Source: Rhodamnia argentea (taxonomy: Eukaryota; Streptophyta; Magnoliopsida; Myrtales; Myrtaceae). From it: a stretch of 64,000 bases of DNA. The notes below the pieces were generated by a model. It was given only the letters and a program-made list of their open reading frames with translations. It made no database searches and was not told where the DNA came from. The position numbers were made by a program, and so were the translations under genes. The stretch spans positions 8,096,001 to 8,160,000 of the forward strand of contig NC_063157.1 of assembly GCF_020921035.1 (NCBI RefSeq), in the 5' to 3' direction. Positions 1 to 11,419 of this stretch are shown here, one piece after another; the first letter of the stretch is position 1, and each line of letters starts with the position of its first letter.

Positions 1-537
1 GACCTGTCCAAATGATCGCAAACACATTTTTTAATTCATATATAGTGGATCGAATTATTATATAAATTAATTATATTCAATAAATGAATTATAAATGAAT
101 TTAAACATGATATGAGTGTTAAACAGATCATAAATGACTTTATAACTTATTTAGACTCAATCTACATCTGTAACTCTCTTTTTATTCTCTCCTACTCTGG
201 TATGATCTCGTACTTTCTCGATCCGCACTCTCACCTCAATTTGAATATTAATTTTTCTAAATTGAATTAAATATGAAAGTGTTTTAAAAATATAAATCGG
301 ATCAGAACAGAAAACTAAATTTGCATGGATTAAATGAATTTATGATTTGACCCAAATCCGACTCCAGCTCCAACGGGTCTAACCGAAGACGATCCAATTC
401 ACATCCAGTAGAAGTCTGCGAAGAAGGATGGATGACAGAGAGAAGCTCAACATCTCGCAACACAAGCAAATCACAGAAGTAATGGCAGTGATACACCCGA
501 GAGCTGCTAAACAAGCGCAACCCTCTTCATCGAATCG
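1..537. other. gene-free edge of window
   Basis: AT-rich sequence with no open frame that I can support as a gene. The part nearest position 537 is probably the 3' untranslated region and downstream flank of the minus-strand gene that ends at 538. Short frames on both strands here are shadows. Confidence 0.5.
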
Positions 538-1181
538 TCAATCATCCCCATCCTCATCGATCCTTTGGCCGAACCCTCTCGGACCGGGCCTCGCCCTGAC
601 CCTCCCCTTCTTCCCGCCTTTCTTCTTCTTCCCCCCCTCTTCCTTCTCGAACTTCTCCCTCTCCCTCTTCTGCAGAAAGTCCGTCACCGCTATGTAGACC
701 ACCTATTCCAAGAATCGAACCAAACGCCCCCAATTCAACAACACCCACATCAGAAAAATCTCGACTTGAGCCAGTTCCTGCACGCGCACGACTCAACAAG
801 ACCAGAACATGGAAAATGAAGCATTGGCCTGAAAGCCTGTATTAGCATTACCCCAATTGTGAGGATGGAGAGACCAAGGAAGGCGACGAAGAGCAGGACC
901 GAGACGACGTTCGACACGCCGTCGTCGCCGCCGGACGACACTATCTGCTGCGAACTCTCCAGCGCATCTTCAGCAGCGGCACGGAGCCTCCAGCTTCCGG
1001 CCCTGGGGTTTCTCTCCGGCGCTTTAATGGATGAGCCGCCTCTGACGGTCCTTTGGGAAGATGTGGAGAGTGAAGAGGCCGCGGGCCAAGAGAGAGCGGC
1101 GCTTTTGAGAGGAGCGAAGGGTTTCAGCTTGAATATGCAGAGGTGGGGTGAGGAAGAAGATGGAAAGAGAGACGTGGCCAT
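538..1181 (-). CDS. small plastid-type membrane protein, 164 aa, two exons
   Basis: I read exon 1 as 1181-852 and exon 2 as 702-538, with a GT-AG intron (donor at 851-850, acceptor AG at 704-703). The join keeps frame and gives 164 residues. The first ~65 residues are rich in Ser, Ala and Arg with few acids, like a chloroplast transit peptide. An acidic linker follows, then one hydrophobic segment (about residues 92-115), then a strongly charged tail with FLQKREREKFEKEE, a Lys/Gly run and RARPGPRGFGQRID before an acidic end. I know this tail pattern from conserved plant proteins without a characterised function. Likely topology: one membrane span, with a basic tail in stroma or cytosol (inference). 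The start at 1181 is chosen because MATSLFPSS is typical for a transit peptide; an in-frame ATG at 1223 is possible. Confidence 0.75.
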
Positions 1182-1774
1182 GGCACATCTGCTGATCTCT
1201 GCAACTTTCTTATCGGGACGCACAAAAGCACAAAGGTCGCAGAAGTCGAGATGCGACGTCGGTTTGTGTATTAGGGCCCTCCAAGAGCTTCGTGTTGCGG
1301 TCCAAAGTTGAAGCGTGGGCTTTCTGAGAGAGGCTGTACGAGGACGAGCCCAGTGCCGGCGGTTTCAGACACGCCTTCACACGTGTATCTATCCTAGGGC
1401 AGCCTCGCCGGTGTCCCCCCCGCCCCTCGGCGAAGCTCCGCCGGCGTCCCTCTACCTCCTCCGCGATGCTTCCTAGCCACGACCGAGTTGTCTTCTTTTC
1501 ATCGTAGAGGATCGGCTTGGGACTTTGCAACACTCTCCTCTCTGGTGCGACAAAGGATAAAAGTGAGGGTAAAATCAGGATACTCTTTGAGACGGCAAGA
1601 ATAGAAGGAAAAAAAATCATCAAAACCCGTAAAGTAGCTGTCCGAAAATGTTAAAACTTCAAGTGAGGGTGATTTGTCTCGAGCCTCGAGCATTTGCAAA
1701 GCAAGATTTTGCTTCTAAGGCCCATGATATTGTCGTTGTGTTACCAAACACCAACATTTTGAGTCAAGATTCTT
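1182..1774. other. 5' flank of the minus-strand gene; GC-rich then AT-rich
   Basis: Upstream region of the 538-1181 gene. About 1330-1480 is GC-rich with pyrimidine runs and carries open frames on both strands that I do not recognise. It probably holds the promoter and leader; I see no convincing TATA box. Confidence 0.35.
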
Positions 1775-2615
1775 TATGGTGCATTTCATCGTCATGATAA
1801 AAATCATAATAAAATATGTTTTATCCTATCTTGTATTTGGTAGATGTATATGATAGGATGAATGGAATATAGATAGGATAAAAAATATCTTAGAGAATGG
1901 GATGAAATAGACCCGAATAAGATTTCTTAAGAAAGCTTATGCGAGAATAACCAAATGTTTTCCACAACAACCGCTTCTCTTCCGCGCAAGGCCACTTCTC
2001 CGATAGCGTCAAGTTGGGCTCTCCGGCGATAAAGCCAAGTATCTCCACGACCTCGTTCTTTAACGAAAATTTGGCGTGATATAAGATAACATTCCTCGTT
2101 TTTTAAATCGCTTGAATATTTCTAACATTCGAAAGGGGTCTCGATGCGTTATGAAAAACTCGAGATTGATCATCGACTTTCGAGGTAGCTCTTTTGGACA
2201 ACTTGCATGAATGCATCTTCAACTTATGAAAAGAGGATGAATAATTCTATTGTTCAACACTTGTTTACTCACTTATCAAGACAACAAGTAAAGTCCGCAG
2301 GTCATATTCAAAGGATTCGATCGCAAATCAAAACCCCTAATTCTATCGGGTCCGCTCCATCAATGTCATGCCCGCATTTAGATGATACAAATCTCTGCTC
2401 AATAATAAATCACTCGTCAAATTTCATCACTGAATAATTTCTAAAGCATTATGATGTTTCAAAGAAACAAAATCGAACTCAGGTGTGCTTTGCCGCTACT
2501 TATCCGACATTATGTCAAACAGTAGATAGGATATGACGGAATAATTGGATTTCTTATTATATCCAATCGTATCTTGACTAGATATCTGGATGACCAAACG
2601 CATCTTTAAAGACTT
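1775..2615. mobile_element. foldback element, GATAGGAT family, copy 1
   Basis: The two ends are imperfect inverted repeats of about 100 bp. The left arm (about 1780-1900) holds ATGTTTTATCCTATCTTG and TGATAGGATGAATGG; the right arm (about 2500-2605) holds AGTAGATAGGATATGACGG and GGATGACCAAACGC. The same two arms, in opposite orientation, bound the element at 41815-43115, so this is a repeated mobile family. No transposase frame is visible, so it is non-autonomous. Exact ends are approximate. Confidence 0.6.
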
Positions 2616-3019
2616 GAAGTTGCTTGTAAACGTACCAAATCCATCTAATTAAGCTATAACTTAGATTTGTCTCTTAATTCAATACAACTTTTGCTCACTT
2701 TTCATTTTGTCTAACCTAATCTAACTCTTTGGACAAAAAAAAAAAAAAAAAACCTAATCTAACTCCTCTTCTCTCTCTACTTTTTTATGAAGGAAAAATA
2801 TTTTCCATGAAAATCATTTTCTAGCAAACGACTAATTTTCAATTGTTTTGTGATGTGCTTGAATTTGAGACGGAAGAAGTTTTTCTATGTTTATATCTTA
2901 CTTATAGGTACCGTACACTTCATTGTAATTATGTCATTTTCCCAATATAATATAGAATGATGATATCGAAATTCTTATTTTAAGATATCAATCACAAATC
3001 TCAATAAATTTTAAGTATT
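2616..3019. other. AT-rich spacer with poly(A) tract
   Basis: No gene seen. It contains an A-run of about 18 bases near 2735 and otherwise unremarkable AT-rich sequence. Confidence 0.4.
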
Positions 3020-3565
3020 TTTAAAGGGTTAAAGCCACAAAAAATCCTAAACTATGCCCACTATGATACATTTGACCCAATTTTTTTGTATCACAAAAAA
3101 CTCCAAACTTGTACCCATGTTACATAAAAAAATCCAAACTTGTATCCGTGTGACATATTTACCCCAAAATTTTTCTCGCGACACCAAAAATCGTAAGCTT
3201 GTATCTGTGTGACACATAGCTTGAATCCGTGTGACACATTTATTATATGTCACATGGATACAATATTAGAATTTTTGGTGTCGCAAAAAATATATTTTAG
3301 GATAAATTTATCACAAAAGTACAAGTTTGAGATTTTTGGTGTCATTAAATGTCTCACACGGATACAAGCTTATGATTTTTGGTGTCACAAGAAAAATATT
3401 TTAGGGCAAATTTGTCACAAAAGTATAAGTTTGAAGTTTTTTGTGTCATAGGGTAAATGTGTCACATGAGTATATGTTTGGGGTTTTTGATAACAAAAAA
3501 AATTTGAGATAAATATGTCACACAGCATATAGTTTAGGATTTTTGATGACTTTTTCTCTCAAAAT
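3020..3565. mobile_element. foldback element made of GTCACA / TTTTTGGTGTCA modules
   Basis: The left end (AAAAAATCCTAAACTATGCC, 3040-3060) is the inverted copy of the right end (ATAGTTTAGGATTTTTGATG, about 3527-3547). Inside, short modules such as GACACATTT, GATTTTTGGTGTC and ACAAGTTTGAG recur several times in both orientations. It is a typical non-autonomous foldback element that could form a long hairpin. The same modules reappear at the far end of the window (63890-64000). Confidence 0.65.
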
Positions 3566-4240
3566 AAATGAGAAAAACTAAAAGAAGGATACTTAAATAT
3601 TGTAATTGCAAATGACTAACAAACTTGATCTATCATGCTCATAAACGTTACATGAGGATGTTTCTCCATTTTCGGAAGAAAGTGATCAAAAAGTGATACT
3701 AAAGTAAGCACCTAAATTATTCGACCCAAAAAAAAAAAAGTAAGCATCTAAATTGGAAAGAATCTCCGGTAAAAAAAAGGAAATTGGAAAGAATCCAACC
3801 AAAAAAAAAAACTAGAAAGAAAGTTTTTGACAAAAAAAAAAAGGAAAGAAAGAAAGAAAGAAAAAAAAAGAGAAATATCATCGAAGAGTTCAAGGTAAGA
3901 AAATGGGAATTGGCACCCACATCCAAAGCTTTTGCCGAACTATCCTAACAAAATGCGAGTCACAAGCAGAGTGAAAAATCATATAACGATTGTTTTCCTC
4001 TGTAAATTTTTCCCCGAATTATCCCATTTTTTTGCGAACCAAATACCATGGAAATTCACAAAAATCAAACACGCCCTTGGTTAAAATTTGGCTTGCATTA
4101 CTAACTCAACGAGTTTGAACACATGAAACGAGATTCCGAACATAGTAAAGTTCATAGGGGATGATGGAAAGGATTGAACAATCAAATGTGAGGTAAGGAG
4201 CCACGTCGATGAGATTTTACAATTCAGTGCGCTACTTTAT
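3566..4240. other. A-rich spacer
   Basis: No gene seen. There are several A-rich and AAAG tracts (3725-3875), probably low-complexity debris between the foldback element and the LUX promoter. Confidence 0.4.
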
Positions 4241-5057
4241 CTGTGTCTACGTTACAATGGGCCAAAGTTAAATTTTTGAATCCCATAAATAAGTCTCTGT
4301 CTTCGGTGATAGCTCAGCGCAGCCGCTCGCTCGCACGCTTTATATGACTCGCGTAATATTTTTATCCGGCTCTCCCGCACGTGTTACTTGCTTTCTCTAG
4401 AACCTCCCACGTACCACGAACCAGCTGTCCACAAACATCCCCCGTTCCCCCATTGGTCGAACGGCCGAAAAAAGAAAAAAAAAATCAAATTACTAATAAT
4501 TACCCAAAACGCCCTCCAAAAGCGCAGCGCACTTCGCTTGCGTGGCCACTCGCCGCGAATGGCACGCGACTTTAAGATGCCCTTTCGTACCTCCCTCGGG
4601 GGCAAACTCGGGTGTTGGAACCTCCCGTCGCTTCGCAGAAGCGGGGGGCTTACGTGGCGCGATCCGATCGGATCATCGGGACACGCGGAGGGCGGAGGGA
4701 GCGAGTGCGGCCGAGAGGGGAAGGGGATCTAAAATATCTGCGCCACTCGTCCACGTCGGCACGGATGAGGGTACTGATCTGGAATCGGACATTGCACTTT
4801 TTCCTCCCGAAAAGAGCAAAAGCTAATAATTTTTTAATAAATTTGCGAATTCTCTCTCCTTGTTCGGACGAAATATCTTGCCCTTTTTTAGCTTTTCTTC
4901 TCTCTGTCTCGCTCCCGATCAGTTCTCTCTCTCTCTCGGATCTCAGAGCCGAACGATCCACGGAGCATCCATCCACAGTTTCTGCTCGTATTCGGCCGTT
5001 TCAGGCTCAACCTCAGAGCTCGAACTTCTCCGCGACGGCAGCGGGGGGGACGTGGAT
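4241..5057 (+). promoter_or_regulatory. LUX-type gene promoter and 5' leader
   Basis: The region lies directly upstream of the clock transcription factor. It has a perfect G-box CACGTG at 4378-4383, an evening element AAAATATCT at 4731-4739 (327 bp before the ATG) and a shorter AAATATCT at 4871-4878. In Arabidopsis the LUX promoter carries evening elements through which CCA1 and LHY repress it, so their presence fits dusk-phased expression. A CT-rich leader (4895-4940) precedes the start codon. The transcription start itself cannot be read from the sequence. Confidence 0.6.
4731..4739 (+). promoter_or_regulatory. evening element AAAATATCT
   Basis: Exact match to the plant evening element, 327 bp upstream of the LUX-type start codon. 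In Arabidopsis this motif is bound by CCA1/LHY and RVE proteins and places expression in the evening. A nine-base motif will occur by chance in an AT-rich genome; it is the position in front of a LUX-like gene that makes it credible. Confidence 0.6.
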
Positions 5058-5963
5058 ATGGGCGAGGAAGTGAAGATGAGAGAAAACGGCGGCGTCGATG
5101 GCGGCGACGATCGGGTTTCCGAGTGGGAGGCCGGCCTCCCGAGCGCCGACGATCTGGCGCCGCTCTCGCAGCCGCTGATCTCGCCGGAGCTGGCGTCCGC
5201 GTTCAGCATCACGCCGGAGCCGTCCAGGACCCTCCTCGACGTCAGCCGCGCGTCGGAGAACACGCTGGCGGGCCTGCGCGGCCACCGGACGCTGTCCCAG
5301 GGGTTCTCGTCGAACAACGAGTTCAAGTCCTTCGTGGAGGATCGCGACCCGATGGCCGCCGGGGAGGCGGACGCGGACGGCTCCGATTCGAGGAAGATGA
5401 GGAAGATTGACTCCGCCGAGGAGGCGGATTCGGCTATGAGGACGGATAATTCCGTGGAGGATCCATCGGCGAAGTCGATGAAGAGGCCGCGGCTGGTCTG
5501 GACCCCTCAATTGCACAAGCGGTTTGTGGAAGTGGTGGCGCACCTAGGGATCAAGAACGCGGTGCCGAAGACGATAATGCAGCTGATGAATGTCGAGGGA
5601 TTGACCCGCGAGAACGTCGCCAGTCACTTGCAGAAGTACAGGCTTTATTTGAAGAGGATGCAGGGGCTGTCCAGTGAGGGCCCGTCCTCATCGGATCCGC
5701 TCTTTGCGTCCACCCCGGTACCGCAGAGCTTGCACGAGACCACCGGAGGTGGAGGTGGGCATGGGAACGGGCATGCGGCGGTGCCGATGCCATATGGCGG
5801 GCCTCCTCATATGCCAATGCCTGTTTATGGGCATATGGGGATGCAAATGGGTAATCAGCAGGGGTTTCAGTCGAATCCCTACATGTTACCGCAGATGGAC
5901 TGGTCGGGAAATAGATGCGGATCGGTTGTATCATATCCAAACTCCGGTCCTAATGATAAGTGA
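5058..5963 (+). CDS. LUX: LUX ARRHYTHMO/BOA-type GARP (MYB-like) transcription factor, 301 aa
   Basis: Single-exon coding region. The start at 5058 gives an MGEEV N terminus as in LUX; the frame is open further upstream but that part is 5' leader. Residues about 21-75 hold the conserved [13 protein letters not shown] and [10 protein letters not shown] motifs of the LUX/BOA subgroup. Residues about 142-201 are the single GARP/B-motif DNA-binding domain, with [22 protein letters not shown] and the SHLQKYR signature. A Gly/Pro/Met-rich tail follows and the protein ends [13 protein letters not shown] binds DNA for the evening complex with ELF3 and ELF4 and represses PRR9 and growth genes in the nucleus at dusk. 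LUX and BOA cannot be told apart with certainty; synteny favours the BOA position while the N terminus looks like LUX. Intact, with no odd residues in the DNA-binding domain. Confidence 0.93.
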   Translation: MGEEVKMRENGGVDGGDDRVSEWEAGLPSADDLAPLSQPLISPELASAFSITPEPSRTLLDVSRASENTLAGLRGHRTLSQGFSSNNEFKSFVEDRDPMAAGEADADGSDSRKMRKIDSAEEADSAMRTDNSVEDPSAKSMKRPRLVWTPQLHKRFVEVVAHLGIKNAVPKTIMQLMNVEGLTRENVASHLQKYRLYLKRMQGLSSEGPSSSDPLFASTPVPQSLHETTGGGGGHGNGHAAVPMPYGGPPHMPMPVYGHMGMQMGNQQGFQSNPYMLPQMDWSGNRCGSVVSYPNSGPNDK

Positions 5964-7640
5964 TTGTATTCCTCAATCATACGGCGCTGATGGTTTGAGG
6001 TGAGATTCTTGCTTTCGCCAGTTATTCCCTGTGACCATCAAATTTTCCCATTGCTTATGATCGTGGCCCATCTACTAGCTCTGTTTTGCAGGGTGATTGT
6101 AGTGCTTTCTTTACGGAGAAGTGGAACTTGCGATTCTTTTCCATGAACAAGCGTTTAATTTGTCTTTTCCATTGCTTAAAGTAACTTACACACGTTCAGG
6201 GTTGAGTCCGTTTGTCGTTGTTTATATATGTACTACTGTGACTGCCCTTTGGAGCGGTGTGGAAATTTGTGGGTTAGAAATGAGTCAAGAAAAATCTTTG
6301 GCATGTTAGGAAAAGTTGGTTCTCTCTTTTGGTACTAGAGAAAGAGGAAGCGGGCCACAGTGGCCTGTTTAAGCCTCTTATTGACATGGCATGAGTGATG
6401 GAGGAGGGCCGGTGGATACAGATAGGACATCGACAATGGAGTGGCATCGTGGCTTTTGCTTGTTCGCTTGTTAAAAGTCGAGCAGAGAACTGAATTGCGA
6501 TGAACTTTCATCATGCTGCTCTGACTTTTTGGGTTAGTAGACGATGATGCCTCCTCATCTGAAGTCGTGTGGGCTTATTTGATTATGAAAATTTTGGTAC
6601 TTGCTTCAATCCTTCTCGAAAAAACCAATTTGTTTGCCAAGGTAGTCTTTGTTGTGGCCAAAACGATTACTATAGAAGTTCTTCTAATTGCTGCTATAGA
6701 CTGTAGTAAATATATTTGCGTAGGGCGGTTGAAACTTGCAATACTCCTGCTTGTATTGATTTCCTAGTTTGGACTGTTCATCAAAGTGGTTCTTATATGG
6801 AGGAAGCTGCCATCATGTTCACAACTGAAAAATGCCAGCATTTACTGTTCCTAATGTCCATATCTTGTCTGACTTTATCGCCCGCTTCCGAGAATGATAC
6901 TCGCATAGCTTGATTGTGGGATGAGTTGGTTCCACATCATTTGAAGAAGCACGTTAAGGATAACGGAAGTAGCCTATAACTTCAATAGACACTTCTCTTA
7001 CCTTGTGGTGAAGGGGTCTCATTGAGAATATCGCATCTTATGTCAGAGCTAGAGGCACTGGACCGGAACTGGGTGGCTTGAGAACTTATACATGTGGTGC
7101 TCTCCCACTTCCATACTGAGTCACTGACACTGATCTTGTTATTTTGCTTCAGAGGTCATTTCCCTGTGCAAGCAGAAAGAGTGCGATAGGAGGAGCTGTG
7201 AGCTGGACCATGATGTCGACGCAGATTACCTATTCAAAGCTGTTGGGACTTTCTATCCAGTGGAAGAGCTTCTCCTAGATTCCTTTAACCTCCTTTCCAG
7301 CATTATTGTCACGCAAACGTTCTCACTGGTGTTTATTGTTTCAGAAGGGAAATAATGAAGTCCCAAGAGGGAGCTGCCTGTTGGAGCTCCTACTGTGAAG
7401 CAGGTCAAAGAGATGGGAAGTATAAAATCATCTAGCTGATGAAAGAGTGAAAATAATTGTTGAGTTGTTTGACTCTAGCTAGTTTTAGAGGCATGCTTCT
7501 AATTTAACACGTCTTCAAATCTTCGGTATCATAAGTCAGCTGTGATCTCGCCAAATTGTTAATTAATAGTTGGAAACGGGTAATTAAGGCGGATCTTTCT
7601 CGTCGTATGCCATCCCTCCAAGTAATAGGGGTGTCCCTTT
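5964..7640 (+). other. 3' untranslated region of the LUX-type gene (possible 3'UTR intron) and spacer
   Basis: No supported protein gene. A likely intron sits just after the stop codon: donor GAG|GTGAGA at 6000 and acceptor TTTTGCAG ending at 6091. The junction lies only about 36 nt after the stop, inside the distance normally tolerated by nonsense-mediated decay. The rest is mixed sequence with short non-conserved frames; where the transcript ends is not visible. Confidence 0.4.
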
Positions 7641-9766
7641 TCCTATATACATAACCAACATTAATATTTGTACATTCATCTACAAAATTGACAAAATAGC
7701 AAAGCTGGTTTCAGGTTCAGAGTTTGGAAGTCTACAAAAGAATATATACATATACAGTGACTAACAAATTATGTTAACTTATACCAAAATCCGACTCTCA
7801 AAAATCTACGTCGGTATCGCTCTTGTTTGATTCTTCGTAGCTGTAAAACTTGAAAAAAAATTGATCTGAATGATATGAGCAAACCACCGCTTAGCAAGTA
7901 GTATAAATCTCTTCTACGCAAATTGAGCATTTACTTTAGACATTTAGAAGTTGTGTTAGAACACATTTATCTAAATGTAGCAAAGCAAACATCAAATCAT
8001 CCAGTCCATCAATGAATACACTGCTCACTATCAGATATGGTCACGTTCAAGGTCCCGTGACAATGTCTACCAAAATTACTCCCTTGGAGTAAGTCTCCAC
8101 CTATATCAGCCAGTGTCTTGGCCCAAACAGGGTGTCCGGAGACATTATGCATACACAACCCCTCAATGGGTTTAGCACATAGCAACAACGGGCATAAAAC
8201 GACAAACTCATTCTCTGACAATTCACAAAACCCATCCAAAATCCGTTTGATAAATTGGAACACGAACCAAGCTTATAACCGTTCTCAGTTCAATTTATCG
8301 AGCAAAATGCATTTTATATAGCATTTCTCGCACCATTTGACAACTAATCAACTAATTTCAAGAAATGCTTTAATATGCTATTTCACATAACCAAAAGGGT
8401 ATGATCTAGCTTGATGCAACATAATATGCTCTAAACACCACATTTCTTTTTTTCTTTTTGACAGAAATCACACCTTGTGATCCCTCTTTTCTATCATTTT
8501 CAAGATACGACTTCATAAATCCTTGAAAAAATTAAGTAGCACTCACTTGAAAATGTTAACTAGTTCAAGCGAAAAAAATCTATATTGTATCTATTGGGTG
8601 GCAAATGTATATCAAAATCAAGGAAATAACGACCTTAACTAAGATTCGAGAAACTAAGCTTATTTATTTGGTGACAAAGCCACTCTAACAACCAACAAAA
8701 AGCTCACCCAAGGCAGGACAACTACTATTATCCGTTGTACTGAGCCGAATTTAAACGTGTTCATTTGAGCTCTACCGAAACTCGTTTCAAGTTGGTCTGC
8801 AGTCATTGGGACATTAATTTGACACGCTAAAAAATGGCCAGAGACGGGCAAAACCAGCGCCAAACACAGTCATTCAAATTTGGTGCAACAAACTCCAAAA
8901 TTTCACTCTGACCAAACTATACACTCAAATCAACTTCTATGAAATTTACACATCCACGACACCCCAAAATTTCTTTATAACGTGATTTCACAGTTCACCA
9001 ATCTCGAGAACCAACCCAGCAACTCAAAATTCAACATGATCCGAAATTACATATGTACTAAGAAATTATCTCCAAATAAATAAATCAAGACTTGGAATTC
9101 TTACCGAGCACTTCGAAATGACGTTGATTCGGCATGTCAAGTTGTCCGTGGTTCCCTTCCTCTCTCTCTTGGCTTCTTCCTTTTCTCTTTCCCTCTCTTC
9201 TCACTTCTTTTCCTCTTCTCTTATTTAGGACAAGCTGCAGCAAAAATGAGAAATTGGCTGAGGAAAGTGCGCTGAGGTGTATCTTCATGGGCTTAAAATA
9301 GGGTTTGGAGAATTGGACTCAAACATATTCCTCTTTTTTGACCCATTTATTGAAATTATCAAACAGGTTCCGCATATACACGCCTATCAAACCCTAAGAC
9401 ATGGCTCAATGCCAATCCTTCCTTCACGAACCAGCGGGGCATGTCAAATCTAGTTACCAGTCGATAGTGTCAACTGTCAACTAGGTTTTGTGAGATAGAT
9501 ACCAGAAATGTGGCTTTCAATGCAATAGATGTATCTTTTTTCTTGGCAAGTTCTCAGTTTCCCTATCTCCCGAATCAAATGGTCACACTTATCTGAACCA
9601 TCCAGTGTAATCACTAATTATCTCTGCTCATCATCCGATCCTCCACAGTAGTCCTTTACTGAGTTGTAACAGATTGTAATTGCACCAGTTTTAATGTGCA
9701 AGAGTAAACTTTTTCATTCCTCAGGATGAAAAAATAATAGCATTCACTTCAAGCTGTGTCTGAGCA
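7641..9766. other. long spacer, no confirmed gene
   Basis: AT-rich. On the minus strand there is a GA-rich stretch (9140-9215) followed by a short frame starting with MPNQRHFEV and ending in a GTAAG donor-like site at about 9105, and an 84-codon frame at 8009-8263. I could not connect these into a recognisable protein, so no gene is called. Confidence 0.35.
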
Positions 9767-11419
9767 TCAGACAGACTCTATCCAACTAGAACCAAGAAAC
9801 TTTATCAGTTTTCTTCTTTTCATTCTCAACCTTGCATTCCAATTATTACTGGCATTGGCATATAATTCAGACAGCAACATACTATTCCCTGCATTTCCAG
9901 GCTCAAGCTTTGAAAGATGCCGAGCTGCTACTTCTGCAAGTTCCAAGTTCCCGTGGTTCCTACATGCTCCTAGTAGGGCTCCCCACACAAACAAATCAGG
10001 TTCCACGGGCATTGCCTCAATAAAGACGTAAGCTTCTGATAGTTTTCCAGCTCGACCAAGAAGATCCACTATGCAAGCATAATGCTCGAGCCTTGGCTCT
10101 ATCTTGTAAGCTTCCTGCATCTTGTGGAACAAACTCTTTCCAAGTTCAATCATACCTCCATGACTACAAGCAGTGAGAGCTGCCGTGAAGGTCAGGTGAT
10201 CGACACTCTTACTATCTTCCTTCTCCATCTGAGTGAAAGTTTCGATTGCTTCGTTACAATAACCATGGCTAGCCAACCCAAAAATCATGGAATTCCAAGA
10301 GACTGCGTTCTTTTCAGACATGTCAGAGAATAACAACTTAGCTTCGGTTATAAGACCACATTTTGCATACATGTCAAGAAGAGCGCTTCTCACAAAGATG
10401 TCGTTCTCCACTCCAAGCACAACTGCATAACCATGCATTTCCTTCCCAAGCCTCAGATTGGCAGATGTAGCACAAGCAGGCAAGAGACTACTAATGGTGG
10501 CCGAATTGGGGTAAATCCTGCAAGCCATCATCTCCTTGAATGTTTTAAAAGCATCTTCGTTTTTGGAACTCTGTACGAGTCCAGATATAACAGAGGTCCA
10601 AGACACCACATCCGGCTCAATACCAGCAAAGCTCATTGACTTGAGCAGGTCTCGAACAGCCAGAGGATCGCCCTTCTGCGAAAACCCACTAATCAATGTG
10701 TTCCAGGTTACAACATCTGGCTTCAGACCCCAAAACTTCATGTTCTCTACCAATCCAATTGCCTCTTTTGCAAAGCCATTTTGAGCATAACCTGAAACCA
10801 TAGCATTGAATGTGACCAAATCTTTCCCTACCATCATATCAAACACTGTGCGCGCCTTTTTGATGTGCCCACATTTTGAGTACATATCAATCAACGCGGA
10901 GTTGATGAACAAATCGTCTTCGACGGAAAGTTTCAGAACCAAAACGTGCACATTCTCTCCGGCTCGTCGATCTGAGAGCTGCCCACAGACTTTGAGGATG
11001 CTGGGAAACACAAAACTGTTGGGCTCCATCCCCTCCCTCCTCATCTCGAGGAACAAATCTAAAGCCTCCTGATGGTAGCCGCGCCGAGCAAAGGCACCAA
11101 GGAGGACGGTCCAACGGCGAACATCTGATTCAGGAATTTCATCGAACACACGTCGGGCATCAACTGTGCTTCCACAGTCTGTGTAGAAGCCGATAACTTT
11201 GGAGGCAATGTGAGCGGTAGTACAAAGACCAGTAACGATCAAATGGGCATGAAGGGCTTTTCCTGAGCGAAGTGCTCGATTACGAGCACAAGCATCAATC
11301 AGCTCGGCACAGGCATCAAAGGAAGAGTGATACGAACGGTTGATCGATGGAATTCCACGCAGGTTCTCTTCTCGTACAGGGCACTTGGTGAAGAAACTGA
11401 AAGACATCAAAAATGACAC
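9767..11419 (-). CDS. PLS-class pentatricopeptide repeat protein, E-type, 550 aa (At5g59600-like)
   Basis: Single-exon frame, as is usual for plant PPR genes. After a short, basic, Ser/Phe-rich N terminus (likely organelle presequence) come PLS-type PPR repeats from about residue 35 to 460, with typical landmarks: HAHLIVTGL, ARRVFDEIPESDV, NSALIDMYSKCG, FNAMVSGYAQNG, PDVVTWNTLISGF, PDVVSWTSVISGL, SALLDMYAKCG, WNSMIFGLASHG, TACSHGGMIELG, YACIVDLLGRAGKL and EPDLFVWGALLGACR. The C terminus is an E motif ending SSWIESV, with no DYW deaminase domain. Such proteins bind organelle RNA, often to specify C-to-U editing. Length and end match my memory of Arabidopsis At5g59600 (about 534 aa). The target RNA cannot be deduced by eye. 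Confidence 0.92.
   Translation of the reverse strand: MSFLMSFSFFTKCPVREENLRGIPSINRSYHSSFDACAELIDACARNRALRSGKALHAHLIVTGLCTTAHIASKVIGFYTDCGSTVDARRVFDEIPESDVRRWTVLLGAFARRGYHQEALDLFLEMRREGMEPNSFVFPSILKVCGQLSDRRAGENVHVLVLKLSVEDDLFINSALIDMYSKCGHIKKARTVFDMMVGKDLVTFNAMVSGYAQNGFAKEAIGLVENMKFWGLKPDVVTWNTLISGFSQKGDPLAVRDLLKSMSFAGIEPDVVSWTSVISGLVQSSKNEDAFKTFKEMMACRIYPNSATISSLLPACATSANLRLGKEMHGYAVVLGVENDIFVRSALLDMYAKCGLITEAKLLFSDMSEKNAVSWNSMIFGLASHGYCNEAIETFTQMEKEDSKSVDHLTFTAALTACSHGGMIELGKSLFHKMQEAYKIEPRLEHYACIVDLLGRAGKLSEAYVFIEAMPVEPDLFVWGALLGACRNHGNLELAEVAARHLSKLEPGNAGNSMLLSELYANASNNWNARLRMKRRKLIKFLGSSWIESV

Noticed and set aside
1210-1623. 137-codon minus-strand frame upstream of the first gene
   Set aside because: No recognisable domain; it overlaps the probable promoter and leader, and a different frame holds the real start.
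5013-5543. 176-codon minus-strand frame antisense to LUX
   Set aside because: Shadow of the GC-rich LUX coding sequence; composition is Arg/Leu-rich with no domain, and the plus strand is clearly the coding one.
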